In this document: in pieces, positions 48,841 through 60,262 of the stretch
How the letters are laid out: each line of letters opens with the position of its first letter
How positions within the stretch are numbered: position 1 is the first letter of the stretch
Origin: an uncultured Bryobacterales bacterium
GTDB lineage: Bacteria > Acidobacteriota > Terriglobia > Bryobacterales > UBA6623
Direction of reading: 5' to 3'
Assembly: GCA_958295955.1 (NCBI GenBank)
Contig: OY282420.1
Location: forward strand, 338,236 to 402,235
Length of the DNA: 64,000 nt
Position numbers and translations under genes: made by a program
The notes under the pieces: model-generated
What the model was told of the DNA's origin: nothing
What the model saw: the letters and a program-made list of their open reading frames with translations, nothing else
The model's database searches: none

Positions 48841-50940
48841 ATGTATCCGCTCGTTCTGTTGTTATTGGCCGCGCTGCCGCTTGCGGCGCAAACTCCTCTG
48901 CGCGGTTTCTCCACCGCAAACGGCCGGCGGCAAGCGGCTCTCGAAGAGCGGCTCAAGGCCGTCCCGCAGGCCGACCGGGTGCGGGAATACATACGCACGA
49001 TGAGCGAGGAGCCGCACCATACCGGCTCGGCGCGCGGGCGGGAGGTCGCGCGCTACGTGCTGCAGCAATTCCGCTCGTGGGGACTGGATGCGCAGATCGA
49101 AGAGTTTGTCGGGTTGATGCCGACGCCGCTGGAACGCCGCGTGGAACTGTTGGCGCCCGAGCGCTACCTGGCGAAGCTCGCCGAACCGCCCATCGCGGAA
49201 GACAAAGACTCTTCGGATGCGGGCCAACTGCCGGCGTACAACGCTTATTCTCCCGACGGCGATGTCGCCGCGCAGGTCGTGTACGTGAACTACGGCATGC
49301 CGTCCGACTACGAAAAGCTGGACGAAATGGGCATCGATGTCAAAGGGAAGATCGTCCTGGCGCGTTATATGGGCGGCTGGAGAGGCATCAAGCCGAAAGT
49401 CGCCGCCGAGCGCGGCGCGGTCGGCTGCCTGATTTATTCCGATCCGGCGGACGACGGGTTCTACAAGGGCGATGCGTACCCCAAAGGCCCGTTCCGCCCG
49501 AAGTGGGGCGTGCAAAGGGGCAGCACGATGGACATGCCGACCTATCCGGGCGACCCGCTGTCCCCCGGCTGGGGCGCGGAGCCCGGCGGGAAGCAATTAC
49601 CGATCGGCGAAGCGAAGACGCTGCCCAAGATTCCGGTGCTGCCGATTTCGTGGGGAGACGCCGAACCGATCCTGCGCAATCTCGGCGGACCGGTCGCGCC
49701 CGCCGCCTGGCGCGGTTCGGTCCCGCTGACGTATCACCTCGGCGCAGGGCCGGCGAAGGTGCGCATGAAGACGAAATTCGACTGGGCGACGACGACGGGA
49801 GAAAACGTCATCGCGCGCATCGAGGGCAGCGCGTACCCCGACGAATGGATAATTTACGGCAACCATCACGATGCCTGGGTCAACGGGGCAACCGACCCGG
49901 TGAGCGGCAACGCGGCGCTGATGGAAACGGCGCGAGCCGTCGCCGAAGCGGTCAAGGAAGGCTGGAAGCCCCGGCGGACGATCGTTTTCGCAAGCTGGGA
50001 CGCCGAGGAATGGGGGCTGATCGGCTCGACCGAATGGGCCGAGAAACACTTCGACGAGCTGCGCGCAAAAGCCGTCGTCTATTTCAACACCGACAGCAAC
50101 GTCGCCGGAACGCTGGCCATGAACGGGTCGCACACCTTGGAGCGGTTCCTGAACGAGGTTGCCGCCGGCATCGACGATCCGCGCACGAGCAAGAGTCTCC
50201 GGCAGGCGGCGAAGGACAAGCTGCTTGCCGGCGCCGGCGCCAAGCGCAAAAAAGAAATCGCTTCCCGCGCCGACTTGCGCATCGGGGCGCTGGGCTCCGG
50301 GTCGGACTACACGGCGTTTCTCGACCACCTGGCCATCGCTTCCGCTGATTGCAGGTTTCGAGGAGACGGCGGCGGGGTCTATCACTCGATCTACGACTCC
50401 TTCGATTGGTACCGCAGATTCGGCGATCCCGATTTCGTTTACGGCCGAGCGCTGGCGCAGTTCCACGCGGTGGCGATCGCCCGCATGGCCGACGCGGACG
50501 TGCTGCCCTTCGAGTTCACCAATTACGCTGACACCATCGGGGTCTATCTCAACGAGTTGGAGGAGCCGGCCAAAGACAAAAACGTGGAGCTCAAAGACGT
50601 TCGCAAGGCATGGGAAGAATTATCCAAGGCAGCGGAAAACTACGAAAAGAAACTGTCGGCGAGCCGGCTGGAAGGCGATTACAAGCGAGTCAACGCCATC
50701 TTGCAAAAAGTCGAGCAGGCGATGGCCCGAGACGAAGGCCTGCCCGAGCGGGAATGGTTCAAGCACCAGGTCTATGCGCCGGGATTCTACACCGGATACG
50801 GGGTGAAGACCGTTCCCGCCGTCCGCGAAGCGCTGGAACGCGGCGACCGCGAGGCGGCCCGGCAGGGGGCGGCGGTCTTTGCGCAGACGCTGCAGGCCGT
50901 AACGGCGAAGATTCTCGCCGCGGCGGCGGCATTGCAATAG
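48841..50940 (+). CDS. Secreted M28 zinc aminopeptidase (glutamate carboxypeptidase II-like)
   Basis: A 699-residue exported peptidase. A signal peptide (MYPLVLLLLAALPLAAQ) is followed by a PA domain (YVNYGMPSDYEKLDEMGIDVKGKIVLARYM) and the M28 catalytic domain with co-catalytic zinc ligands in NHHDAWVNGATD, DAEEWGLIGSTEW, FNTDSN and YHSIYDS. The C-terminal dimerisation domain resembles PSMA/GCPII. It would trim peptides outside the cell. The start at 48841 is the only one giving a signal peptide; the frame is open back to 47161, but that is the shadow of gltD. Confidence 0.92.
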   Translation: MYPLVLLLLAALPLAAQTPLRGFSTANGRRQAALEERLKAVPQADRVREYIRTMSEEPHHTGSARGREVARYVLQQFRSWGLDAQIEEFVGLMPTPLERRVELLAPERYLAKLAEPPIAEDKDSSDAGQLPAYNAYSPDGDVAAQVVYVNYGMPSDYEKLDEMGIDVKGKIVLARYMGGWRGIKPKVAAERGAVGCLIYSDPADDGFYKGDAYPKGPFRPKWGVQRGSTMDMPTYPGDPLSPGWGAEPGGKQLPIGEAKTLPKIPVLPISWGDAEPILRNLGGPVAPAAWRGSVPLTYHLGAGPAKVRMKTKFDWATTTGENVIARIEGSAYPDEWIIYGNHHDAWVNGATDPVSGNAALMETARAVAEAVKEGWKPRRTIVFASWDAEEWGLIGSTEWAEKHFDELRAKAVVYFNTDSNVAGTLAMNGSHTLERFLNEVAAGIDDPRTSKSLRQAAKDKLLAGAGAKRKKEIASRADLRIGALGSGSDYTAFLDHLAIASADCRFRGDGGGVYHSIYDSFDWYRRFGDPDFVYGRALAQFHAVAIARMADADVLPFEFTNYADTIGVYLNELEEPAKDKNVELKDVRKAWEELSKAAENYEKKLSASRLEGDYKRVNAILQKVEQAMARDEGLPEREWFKHQVYAPGFYTGYGVKTVPAVREALERGDREAARQGAAVFAQTLQAVTAKILAAAAALQ

Positions 50941-51103
50941 GCGCGAGACGCCTATACTTTCATTTATACTGGAAGTTGTTCGATTCGAAGAACCGCTTCG
51001 GCCCGGTCGATTGCCTTTGCCGGTAATTCCGCCGGTCCCCGGCTTCGTTTACTCTCAGCGGGCCGCATGGAGCATGGAAATTTTCTGAATCGGAGGGAAT
51101 CCC
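50941..51103 (+). promoter_or_regulatory. metK upstream region
   Basis: This 163-bp gap contains two TATACT hexamers (50953-50958 and 50965-50970), possible -10 boxes without a well-spaced -35. GGAGGG at 51092-51097 sets the TTG start of metK. I looked for a SAM or SAH riboswitch and did not recognise one. Confidence 0.35.
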
Positions 51104-52264
<1,161 letters not shown>

Positions 52265-52292
52265 TCGAGCGGACGGATTTTTAGAGGAAAGG

Positions 52293-53789
52293 ATGTCTTT
52301 GCACATGACGGTTGCCGAGCCTGTTGTCGAGAACGTTCCCGCAACGCGCGGGGTTTTTGCGGATTTCAAGGTCAAGGATCTTTCGCTGGCCCCGTTCGGC
52401 CGCGATGAAATCCGGCTGGCCGAGCACGAGATGCCGGGCTTGACCGCATTGCGCCGCGAATACGCCGGCTCGCAGCCGCTGCAAGGCGCGCGGATCGCCG
52501 GCTCGCTGCACATGACGATCCAGACGGCGGTGCTGATCGAGACGTTGACCGCTCTCGGCGCCGAGGTCCGTTGGGCTTCGTGCAACATTTTTTCGACGCA
52601 GGATCATGCGGCGGCGGCGGTCGCCGCGGGCCCGCGGGGGACGCCGGACAACCCCCGCGGCGTTCCGGTTTTCGCCTGGAAGGGCGAGACGCTCGAAGAA
52701 TACTGGTGGGCGACCTCGAAAGTGCTGCTCTGGCCCGACGGCAAGGGGCCGAATCTGATCCTCGACGACGGCGGCGACGCCACGCTGCTCGTCCACCGCG
52801 GCCTGGAGTACGAGAAGGCCGGCGCGGTTCCCGACCCCGCAACGGCCGATTCGGAAGAATTCGCCGCCGTCCTGAAGACCTTGGGCGGCCTGTTTGCCGC
52901 GGACCCCGGTTTGTGGCGGCGCATCGCCCCGGGCATCCGCGGCGTTTCCGAAGAGACGACGACGGGCGTTCACCGGCTCTATCAGATGCAGGAGGCGGGG
53001 ACGCTGCTCTTCCCCGCGATCAACGTCAACAACTCGGTTACGAAGTCGAAGTTCGACAACCTTTACGGCTGCCGCCACTCGCTTGTTGACGGCATCAACC
53101 GCGCCACCGACGTGATGATCGGCGGCAAGGTCGTCGTGGTCTGCGGCTACGGCGACGTCGGCAAGGGCTGCGCGCAGTCGATGCGCGGGCAAGGGGCGCG
53201 GGTGATCGTCACCGAGATCGATCCGATTTGCGCGCTGCAGGCGGCGATGGAAGGGTTCGAGGTGAAGCGTCTCGAAGACGCGCTCGACAGCGGCGACATC
53301 TTCATCACCGCGACCGGCAACCGAGACATTATTTCCGTCGAGCACATGGCGGGCATGAAGCATCAAGCGATCGTCGGCAACATCGGCCATTTCGATAACG
53401 AGATCGACATGGCCGGCCTGACGGCGCGCGAAGACGTCACGCGCAACAACATCAAGCCGCAGGTCGATGAGTACCGCTTCGCCGACGGACACACGGTAAT
53501 CGTGCTCTCCGAGGGGCGTCTGCTGAACCTGGGCAACGCAACCGGGCACCCGAGCTTCGTGATGTCGTGCAGCTTCGCCAATCAGGTGCTGGCTCAGATC
53601 GAGTTGCAGCGCAATGCGGAAGCGTACGGCCTTGCGGTGTCGACGCTGCCCAAGCTGCTGGACGAAAAGGTGGCGCGGCTGCACCTCGACGCGCTCGGCG
53701 TCAGACTCACGGCGTTGCGCCGGGAACAGTCCGACTATCTCGGCATTCCGGTCGAAGGGCCGTACAAGCCGGACCACTACCGGTATTGA
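52293..53789 (+). CDS. ahcY: Adenosylhomocysteinase
   Basis: Hydrolyses S-adenosylhomocysteine to adenosine and homocysteine and so relieves product inhibition of methyltransferases. The protein has 498 residues, the long bacterial form carrying the about 40-residue insertion. NAD site [11 protein letters not shown], substrate region [18 protein letters not shown] and the C-terminal KPDHYRY are intact. It is co-transcribed with metK. An in-frame ATG also lies four codons downstream of the first. Confidence 0.97.
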   Translation: MSLHMTVAEPVVENVPATRGVFADFKVKDLSLAPFGRDEIRLAEHEMPGLTALRREYAGSQPLQGARIAGSLHMTIQTAVLIETLTALGAEVRWASCNIFSTQDHAAAAVAAGPRGTPDNPRGVPVFAWKGETLEEYWWATSKVLLWPDGKGPNLILDDGGDATLLVHRGLEYEKAGAVPDPATADSEEFAAVLKTLGGLFAADPGLWRRIAPGIRGVSEETTTGVHRLYQMQEAGTLLFPAINVNNSVTKSKFDNLYGCRHSLVDGINRATDVMIGGKVVVVCGYGDVGKGCAQSMRGQGARVIVTEIDPICALQAAMEGFEVKRLEDALDSGDIFITATGNRDIISVEHMAGMKHQAIVGNIGHFDNEIDMAGLTAREDVTRNNIKPQVDEYRFADGHTVIVLSEGRLLNLGNATGHPSFVMSCSFANQVLAQIELQRNAEAYGLAVSTLPKLLDEKVARLHLDALGVRLTALRREQSDYLGIPVEGPYKPDHYRY

Positions 53790-53852
53790 GCTTTCCGCGC
53801 CGCAGAGTCGAAAGAGCGTCGATTGCTCGATCTTGGCCGTCATGAGCAGTCG

Positions 53853-55175
53853 ATGAAGGAACCGAACGCCGGCGGCCGGCAGGAGGTAGCAGTCCTGCTG
53901 GCCACTCGGGGCATGGTTCTTGCCTTGGGCGTGCTGACCCAAAGTCTCCTCGCCTACACGCTTCTGCCCGCAGGCCGGGGGGCCTACGCTATCTGCGTTC
54001 TTTTCGGAGAGCTTGCCGGCATCGCATTTACGGCGGCCGCCGGCCGCGGCGCCCAGTACTCCGTAATGGCGGGACGGATGAGCGTATCTCAGGGCGCATC
54101 CATCGCCTTCGCCTTTTGTCTGCTCGGCAGCGCGGCAGCCGTCCTGGCGGCGATACCGTTGATCCACAGCGGTCTCGGGTTTTTCCGCTTGGCGGACACG
54201 AGCTCTTTCTATCTGACGCTGCTGCTGATCCCCGCCTCGTCTCTGAGCTTCGCCGCCATACTGCAGTTGGAGGGGCTGAGGCGGTTTTCCAGGCTGGCGA
54301 CGTTCTTTTTCCTCCGTTCGGCGGTGGGGGCGGTCGCCGTCGTCGCCTTGGCGTGGGGACTGGATCTGGGCGTGAATGGCGCGCTCCTTGCGCCGACGCT
54401 GGGACACCTGACCATGATCTTGCTCTGCGCCGCCGACCTCGGACGACACTGCGGCTTTGTCCCCGAATGGCCCTCTCGGGAAGGGCTGAGACAGGCGCTC
54501 GGCTACGGCCTCAAGGAATACCTCGCGGAAGTCGGCCAATATGTCGATCCCCGCGTGGGCGGCCTGTTGCTGAGCGTCGCGGCCGGCCGCGCCGACATCG
54601 GGCTGTTCACCGCGGGCAATGCGCTGATAACCAAATTCCTCCATATCCCGAGCGCGCTCTCCTCTTACCTGCTGCCGCGGGTAGCCGGCGACGATGCCGG
54701 GAGGCCGGAACTCGCCGCCTTCTGCGCCCGGATTACGTGGTGGGCGGTGGGCGTACTGCTGCTCGTCTGGCTCGCCGTCAGCACTCCCCTGACGCCGCTG
54801 CTCCTTTCGCCGGCCTTCGCTCCGGTAATCCGCTTGACCTGGATCATGTCCATCGGCGTGTTGGCCTGCTCCGGCGCCGAAATCTTCGCGGCCTACTTCC
54901 GCGGCATAAACCGTCCGCAAGTCTTTTCCTGCGCGATGTGGGCCGGCCTCTCAGCCAACGCCGCTCTTTTTTTCGCCCTTTATCCGCTTTGGGGGTTGCA
55001 CGGCGCCGCATGGGCTTTGACGGGCGGGCTTCTTTGCCGGAGCTTCGTGTTGTGGTTCATGTTCCAGAGGACGGCTCGATTGCCTCTGCGCTCCACGCTG
55101 CTGCTCCGGAGCGCCGACGTGGCGCGCCTGCGGACCTCGATCACGAGTCTGCTCCGCCGCAAGGGGACGCCGTGA
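53853..55175 (+). CDS. Polysaccharide flippase (Wzx/MOP superfamily)
   Basis: A 440-residue integral membrane protein with about 12 hydrophobic helices (e.g. GMVLALGVLTQSLLAYTLLP, FTAAAGRGAQYSVMAG), of the oligosaccharide flippase group. It would carry lipid-linked glycan units across the inner membrane. It opens the surface-polysaccharide cluster. A TTG at 53823 in the same frame is possible, but ATG 53853 starts nearer the first helix. It converges on the glycosyltransferase gene with 41 bp between stops. Confidence 0.83.
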   Translation: MKEPNAGGRQEVAVLLATRGMVLALGVLTQSLLAYTLLPAGRGAYAICVLFGELAGIAFTAAAGRGAQYSVMAGRMSVSQGASIAFAFCLLGSAAAVLAAIPLIHSGLGFFRLADTSSFYLTLLLIPASSLSFAAILQLEGLRRFSRLATFFFLRSAVGAVAVVALAWGLDLGVNGALLAPTLGHLTMILLCAADLGRHCGFVPEWPSREGLRQALGYGLKEYLAEVGQYVDPRVGGLLLSVAAGRADIGLFTAGNALITKFLHIPSALSSYLLPRVAGDDAGRPELAAFCARITWWAVGVLLLVWLAVSTPLTPLLLSPAFAPVIRLTWIMSIGVLACSGAEIFAAYFRGINRPQVFSCAMWAGLSANAALFFALYPLWGLHGAAWALTGGLLCRSFVLWFMFQRTARLPLRSTLLLRSADVARLRTSITSLLRRKGTP

Positions 55176-55216
55176 GCATTGGGGGCGGCGCCCATCTTCT
55201 CGATGCTTGCGAAAAA

Positions 55217-56323
55217 TCAACGGGCGCCCGGCGCCGTATCTTGCGCCGACAAGACGCACAGGCCGCGCAAGTCCTGCGCCACCCGGTCGTACCAGACCGC
55301 GCTGCGGAAGCGTTCCCCCCGCTCCCGCGCCCCCGCGCACAGCCGCCGGTACAGGGCGGGGTCGTCCAGCAGCCGCTCGATGGCGGCTTGCAGCTCGGCA
55401 GCCGAGCGCGGCTCGACGAGCAGCCCGTCCCGCTCGTGGCGGACGATCTCGGGAACGTCGCCCCACTTGGCGGCAATGACCGGCACGCCGCACTGGGAAG
55501 CTTCGACGATGATGCCGGGATAAGTCTCGTGCCTGCGGTAGCTCGGAAACAGCAGCAGGTCGTGTTCGCTGAGGACCCGAGGCATTTCGCCCGGTTCCAG
55601 CACGCCTCCGTAGGCCGCCCGGGGGTGTCCCGCGAACAATGAGAGGTCGGTGTCTCGCATCACGGGTCCGAAAACGTTGAGCCGGCAACCCTCGGGCAGC
55701 GCGCGGCACGCCTCCAGCGCCTCGGCCAGTCCCTTGTCCATCCACAACTGGGCCGCGAAGACCAGCTTGCGAACCTCCGCGCGCGGCGCCCGCGGAGGGG
55801 CCGCAATATCCCGCGTATTGGGCAGCCGTCGAAAGTTGATCGGGTTGCCGAACGCGCGGAGCAGATAATGGGTCTCCATATACACCAGCGGACAACGCAA
55901 AAAGGTCCGGTCGGCCAGCCGGCGGGCCGCGCGGCCATACCCGCGATAGAGCTCGGGCAGAGTGCCCCCGAAAAACCGCAGCGCCAGGGGCCGGCGCGCG
56001 GCCTTGCAAATGAACCAGACGGCCGGCGCTACGCCAATCGCCGAATAGCAGGACATATTGAGAAAAACGAGCTGCGCGCGCCGAACGCGTTTCAGCACGC
56101 TCCACATCGACCGCGCCAGCACGGCAAGGCCGGCGAGGCGCATGCGCCAAGGGGACAAGCCGCTGCGCGGGCGCGAGGTGTTCACGATGTCCGCATCGAA
56201 CCCGCGCAACTCCAGTTGTCTGACCGTTTCCGCGAACAGCGTCCTGGAGCCGCCGATGGCGTGTCCGGCGGTCGGCAGCGGACCGATCGCCAGAACCCTG
56301 GTCTTTTTACCGTCCGCGGTCAA
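55217..56323 (-). CDS. Glycosyltransferase, GT4-like (GT-B fold)
   Basis: A 368-residue cytoplasmic or membrane-associated enzyme. The N-terminal Rossmann domain has the glycine-rich GHAIGGSRTLFAETV. The C-terminal domain has LVFAAQLWMDKGLAEALEAC and the nucleotide-sugar signature LLLFPSYRRHETYPGIIVEASQ, with the two Glu of the EX7E motif. It retains anomeric configuration by family. The start is TTG at 56323, with AGGAGG about 13 bases upstream on the minus strand. Confidence 0.88.
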   Translation of the reverse strand: MTADGKKTRVLAIGPLPTAGHAIGGSRTLFAETVRQLELRGFDADIVNTSRPRSGLSPWRMRLAGLAVLARSMWSVLKRVRRAQLVFLNMSCYSAIGVAPAVWFICKAARRPLALRFFGGTLPELYRGYGRAARRLADRTFLRCPLVYMETHYLLRAFGNPINFRRLPNTRDIAAPPRAPRAEVRKLVFAAQLWMDKGLAEALEACRALPEGCRLNVFGPVMRDTDLSLFAGHPRAAYGGVLEPGEMPRVLSEHDLLLFPSYRRHETYPGIIVEASQCGVPVIAAKWGDVPEIVRHERDGLLVEPRSAAELQAAIERLLDDPALYRRLCAGARERGERFRSAVWYDRVAQDLRGLCVLSAQDTAPGAR

Positions 56324-56383
56324 AGGCTTTTCCCTTCCTCCTGCCTGAAACCGCCGCCGGCAGGCGCTCGCCGGTCGAAATTC

Positions 56384-56506
56384 CTAGCCGAGAAACTCGA
56401 ACGGCTTCCGGTTGCGCGGCGCGAAATACTCCTTCAGGCGGACCGTCTCCCTGCCGTACCGCTCCGGTCGTAATGCCCCGCGCCTTGCGGTGACGCCGAG
56501 AGCCAT
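56384..56506 (-). CDS. Small ORF (40 aa), unknown or gene remnant
   Basis: ATG lies two bases after the stop of the Gfo/Idh gene (TGATCATG). The product starts MALGVTARRGALRPERYG and ends LKEYFAPRNRKPFEFLG. It has no recognised domain. The tidy spacing fits a small co-transcribed gene; the C-terminal wording could equally be the tail of a lost larger gene. It occupies most of the 185-bp gap before the glycosyltransferase. Confidence 0.35.
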   Translation of the reverse strand: MALGVTARRGALRPERYGRETVRLKEYFAPRNRKPFEFLG

Positions 56507-56508
56507 GA

Positions 56509-57588
56509 TCACGAGTCAAGAGGCTTGCCGGAAGCGAGAGGGGGGAGTTCCCTTGAAGATTGCAATTGTTCGTTGACGACGTTCATTACCCGCACCGTTT
56601 CCAGGCCGTCTTCAGTCGTGACGGACGGGGACAGACCGTTGACGGTCCGCTTGAAGAAATCGCCGATAAGCCGGTCGTGGATGTTCCTGAAGCGGCCCGT
56701 GAGATAGCTGAAGCCATTGCTGAAGGCGCCCGAGGCAATCTGAGCGGCCTCTCCGGCGGCGGAAAAACCGATTCCCCAAGGGGACTGATTGACCCTATTA
56801 TAGTTGACCAGGATTTTGCTCTGCATATCTATCTTGATTACGCCTTCGACGCCCCACAACTCCAACAGAAAGGCCGAATGTTTTGAGGTGTACGTCAGCA
56901 CGACGCTGCACGCGGCGCGGTCGCCTATAAGCTCCAGCCTATAGTCCTCGAAGGGCGACCACGGGTACTGCGGCAAGAGTTTTCGCCCCCGGACCCATAC
57001 GTCCCGGATAGGGCCGATAAATGCCGCGGCGAGGTATATCGCATGGGGCGCCGTCTCGCCTATCGCCCCGCCGGGCAGACGGTTGGCGAAGTGGCCGGAG
57101 TCTGCCGTCATCAGGGTGACCGGCGTGGAATAGAAGATGCGCATCCCGGTGAAGTCCCCGATGTCTCCGCGCTCGATTCGCTTGCGGGCCTCGATAACGG
57201 ACTGGTGGAAAAGCTCCGTATGAGCCACCGTGACCCGCCCTTCGGACGCCCGCTCGGCCTCGATAATCCTTGCGCACTCCTCCACCTTCATAGCCAGGGG
57301 TTTTTCGATGAGGACGTGCGCGTCCGCCTTCAGCGCCGCCGCCGCTATGGCGGCATGAGAGCTCGGCGGCGTACATACGTCAACGAAGTCGGGGCGTTCC
57401 GCGGCCAGCATCCGCCGAACGTCGGCATAGGCCGTCGGAACGCCGAAATCGCGGCTCATCGCTTCGGCCCGGGCGCGGTCCAGGTCGCAGACGGCGGCGA
57501 TTCTCACGTCCCGGCGTAACCGGAACCACGCCGGCAGGTGCCTCTTGGCCGCTATGAACCCGGCGCCTACGATGGCTGCCGTGTACAT
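56509..57588 (-). CDS. Gfo/Idh/MocA-family oxidoreductase
   Basis: An NAD(P)-dependent sugar oxidoreductase of 359 residues. Rossmann motif VGAGFIAAKRHLPAW, then CTPPSSHAAIAAAALKADAHVLIEKPLAM with the EKP signature, and a C-terminal dehydrogenase fold. In this setting it probably modifies a nucleotide sugar or polymer precursor. The start at 57588 has a strong AGGAGG; the in-frame region to 57759 is not coding-like. Confidence 0.9.
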   Translation of the reverse strand: MYTAAIVGAGFIAAKRHLPAWFRLRRDVRIAAVCDLDRARAEAMSRDFGVPTAYADVRRMLAAERPDFVDVCTPPSSHAAIAAAALKADAHVLIEKPLAMKVEECARIIEAERASEGRVTVAHTELFHQSVIEARKRIERGDIGDFTGMRIFYSTPVTLMTADSGHFANRLPGGAIGETAPHAIYLAAAFIGPIRDVWVRGRKLLPQYPWSPFEDYRLELIGDRAACSVVLTYTSKHSAFLLELWGVEGVIKIDMQSKILVNYNRVNQSPWGIGFSAAGEAAQIASGAFSNGFSYLTGRFRNIHDRLIGDFFKRTVNGLSPSVTTEDGLETVRVMNVVNEQLQSSRELPPLASGKPLDS

Positions 57589-57676
57589 ACGCCCGCCTCC
57601 TTTACGTCCGCGCCGTTGTCCCGGGGCAATGGGGTCGCAACCCCCGGCGGATACAAGGGAAGCCGGGGTTCTTCTC

Positions 57677-58507
57677 TTATGCGTATGGCCACTGCGACCG
57701 TCCGCCGGCGGATTCGGCGCCGTCGAAGCGGTAACCGAACAGCTCGATATCGCGCGCATAGCGCCGGCCGATCAGTTCCGCCGTCCGCTCCGTATAGACC
57801 GTCCGGTAGCTCTCGGCGGCCCCTGAATACAGCAGGTGACCGACGCCCGACAGAGGCATTCCGATCTTTGCCGCCAATATATCGAGATCGTCAGACAGCC
57901 GCTCGAGCCTGCCGATAAAGTCGTAACACACAGGATCGGTACCCTGAACGCCCAGAATTTCGTGCTGGGACAGCCAGTGGCTGTCGGCCTTTTCATCCGC
58001 GCCTTCCTCCGAACAAAGCCAGGCGACAAACTCATCGAACGGCATGTTGGCAAACAACCCTTTGCGGCCGTTTATCAAACGCGCCGCAATGAAGGGATCG
58101 CCGCTCCGGATCTTCTGGCGGTAAACTGAAACCACGCGACTCCATGGATTTCTGACCACCGTAAACTTGAAATAGCCGCGCGCCTCCGGGCGGATTCGAA
58201 ACAACGCTTGCAGACTCTTCTTGTAGAGGATGGCCGGTCCGATCTCGTGCCTTTCCCGTTGCCCCAGCAGAAAGTGCAGCAGCGATCGGCTCGCCGCTTT
58301 GGGGACAGCGACATAGAGCAGCCTTCTGCCGGGGATCAGCACCTTCTCTGACCGGTAGTCCGCACGGTATTTACGCCGCAGAACGAGCGTATCCAGAACA
58401 TCGTAGGCCGACAACCCCGCGCGCGCAAGCGCCCCGTACCGCGCCGGTTGACCTACCCCATGCGGATAGAGCAGAGCGTTGCGCAGGAACCACAGTTTAC
58501 TCGGCAA
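57677..58507 (-). CDS. Carbohydrate sulfotransferase (Sulfotransfer_2)
   Basis: A 276-residue enzyme that would transfer sulfate from PAPS to a glycan. The 5'-phosphosulfate loop (YVAVPKAASRSLLHFLL) and 3'-phosphate motif (FTVVRNPWSRVVSVYRQKI) are clear. It implies a sulfated surface polysaccharide. The start is probably TTG at 58507, since an in-frame stop (58514-58516) lies just upstream; no strong Shine-Dalgarno is seen, so the start is uncertain. Confidence 0.86.
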   Translation of the reverse strand: MPSKLWFLRNALLYPHGVGQPARYGALARAGLSAYDVLDTLVLRRKYRADYRSEKVLIPGRRLLYVAVPKAASRSLLHFLLGQRERHEIGPAILYKKSLQALFRIRPEARGYFKFTVVRNPWSRVVSVYRQKIRSGDPFIAARLINGRKGLFANMPFDEFVAWLCSEEGADEKADSHWLSQHEILGVQGTDPVCYDFIGRLERLSDDLDILAAKIGMPLSGVGHLLYSGAAESYRTVYTERTAELIGRRYARDIELFGYRFDGAESAGGRSQWPYA

Positions 58508-58645
58508 CAGGTATCATCGTACATTTTCTGCGCGAGTCGGGCAATACCGGCGTATCGGCCCGCCGCCTTCGGCGCTCGGGCGCTGTAGGGGGAGGAAGCG
58601 TAGCGGAGCTTGCAGGCCGAGTGGATTGACCTCCCGGCGCGGCGG

Positions 58646-60262
58646 CTACATCCGCTTGCGCGTCGTCCCGACCCCGTCCAGAAATTCGAGACCGCCGGCG
58701 TAATTGAGCGTGTGGGAGCCGCTGCTGCCGGGCAGCCAAGCGCCGTCGATGCGGCCGACCGTCGTTTCGGCATAGCAGTCCGGCGTCAGTTTTTCCACTC
58801 GATTGAGGGTTATCCCGCGTCCGTAGTTTCCGCTGCAATCCTGTCCGGGCCGAATCAACTCGCCGCCCCGGGAAAACAACCGGCCGGCCGGGCGCGCATG
58901 CCGGCAATCGGACACTACCGGATTCGCCGGATGCGGCCGCCACGCGCCGTCCAACGCGTCGGCCATATAGACGTGCAGTTCGTCATTCGCCCACTCCCTC
59001 GCTTCGCTCACGGCGCCGAACAGCCACAGCTTCCCATCCTGCCGATGCATCGTCGGATCCGACATTTTAAGACCATCCAGCAACACCCTCTCCAGCACCC
59101 AATCGTCCGGGAACTTCCGGCTCCGCCACAGTTCGACCCGACCTTCCGCCCAAGTGTCGGGAGTCATGTAGAGCTCGCCTTCGTGTTCCAGGATGAACGG
59201 GTAGGAGAGATGGTAGCTGCGCTCCAGGGCTGTCGATACATCCCCCAGGACGCCTTCGGACGACACCGGAGCGCACGAGATGACGGCTTTCTTCGAGGCG
59301 AAACGGTAATCTTCGAAAAACACCCAAAGTTGACCGTCAACGACCACGGGAAACGGATCGGCCCAGAAACGACCGGGCGGAGCGCGATGTATTTTCATCT
59401 CCTCGGCGGCGGCAGGCGCGAGATGGGCCGGGCGGGGGCCGGCGTTCACCGCCAAGAACCACTTTTTGTCACGGAATGCCTCGCGGGCGAGCAAGGCCGC
59501 ATGGCGCGGCAGAAAACGCAGCATCTCCCGGTTGGTCGGACCGCGGCCGCGGCCTTGCGCCGGACATGCGTCGGACTCCGCCGGCTTTTCGATTGCCGGG
59601 AATCCTTGCTCAAAAAGGAGTTGCAGGCGCCTGGGGACAAAGCGGGCGGACTTCCAGTAGTGGTTCCGCACGTTCCGGGAATACGACCACGCACGTACGC
59701 TGCCGACGGAGCGATAGATCACGCGGCCGCCGCGGGGACTCGGCCCGTCAATCCGCAGCACGACGCTCGAAACGGTGTTGCGGTCGTACATGTCCCAGAA
59801 CAGACCGTGCGCCCCTCCGCGCGCTCCGTCCTGCCCGTGACGGTAAGACCACGCGCCATATTCGGCAGCATCGAGAATGCCCCCGCGCAGGGTTGGAAAT
59901 CCAAAGCAGAGCAGCACGTCCAACTTCAAACGGCGAATGCGCGCCAGGTCGGCATCGTCGAACCGAACGGTCGCCCCGGATATCCGCGGCGCGGCCGCGA
60001 TTGTCTCGGCCGACTGCACGTCCGTTGCGATATCGATGCGCTTGAAAGGGTTGTTGAAGGCGCCGGACATCAGGCGGTCAAGCAGACGGAATACGCCGAA
60101 CAACAAGCCGTTGAACCCGGCGCGCTCCCCCAATGGCGCGTCATGAGCCCGATTGACGATAACGGCCGCGATCTCGGCGTAATCTCCCGCCTGCACTTCC
60201 CTGACTACTCGCGCCACCCATGCGGGCGCCTTCAGGCTGTCGATCAGCAGTCCGACCGCCAA
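58646..60262 (-). CDS. Formyltransferase-like N-domain + GIPC-transferase-type beta-propeller protein
   Basis: A 538-residue protein. The N-terminal about 280 residues resemble a formyltransferase fold (LLIDSLKAPAWVARVVREV, DVLLCFGFPTLRGGILDAAEYGAWSYRHG). The C-terminal about 250 residues resemble the propeller of glucosamine inositolphosphorylceramide transferase (GRFWADPFPVVVDGQLWVFFEDY, YPFILEHEGELYMTPDTW). Similar bacterial proteins sit in polysaccharide loci and probably transfer or modify a sugar. The start is the TTG at 60262; the same TTG opens the truncated copy at 62224. The frame runs on upstream to 60463 through a duplicated element. Confidence 0.8.
   Translation of the reverse strand: MAVGLLIDSLKAPAWVARVVREVQAGDYAEIAAVIVNRAHDAPLGERAGFNGLLFGVFRLLDRLMSGAFNNPFKRIDIATDVQSAETIAAAPRISGATVRFDDADLARIRRLKLDVLLCFGFPTLRGGILDAAEYGAWSYRHGQDGARGGAHGLFWDMYDRNTVSSVVLRIDGPSPRGGRVIYRSVGSVRAWSYSRNVRNHYWKSARFVPRRLQLLFEQGFPAIEKPAESDACPAQGRGRGPTNREMLRFLPRHAALLAREAFRDKKWFLAVNAGPRPAHLAPAAAEEMKIHRAPPGRFWADPFPVVVDGQLWVFFEDYRFASKKAVISCAPVSSEGVLGDVSTALERSYHLSYPFILEHEGELYMTPDTWAEGRVELWRSRKFPDDWVLERVLLDGLKMSDPTMHRQDGKLWLFGAVSEAREWANDELHVYMADALDGAWRPHPANPVVSDCRHARPAGRLFSRGGELIRPGQDCSGNYGRGITLNRVEKLTPDCYAETTVGRIDGAWLPGSSGSHTLNYAGGLEFLDGVGTTRKRM

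Noticed and set aside
50941..51103. SAM or SAH riboswitch ahead of metK-ahcY
   Set aside because: No conserved core or characteristic stem arrangement of a known class could be recognised.
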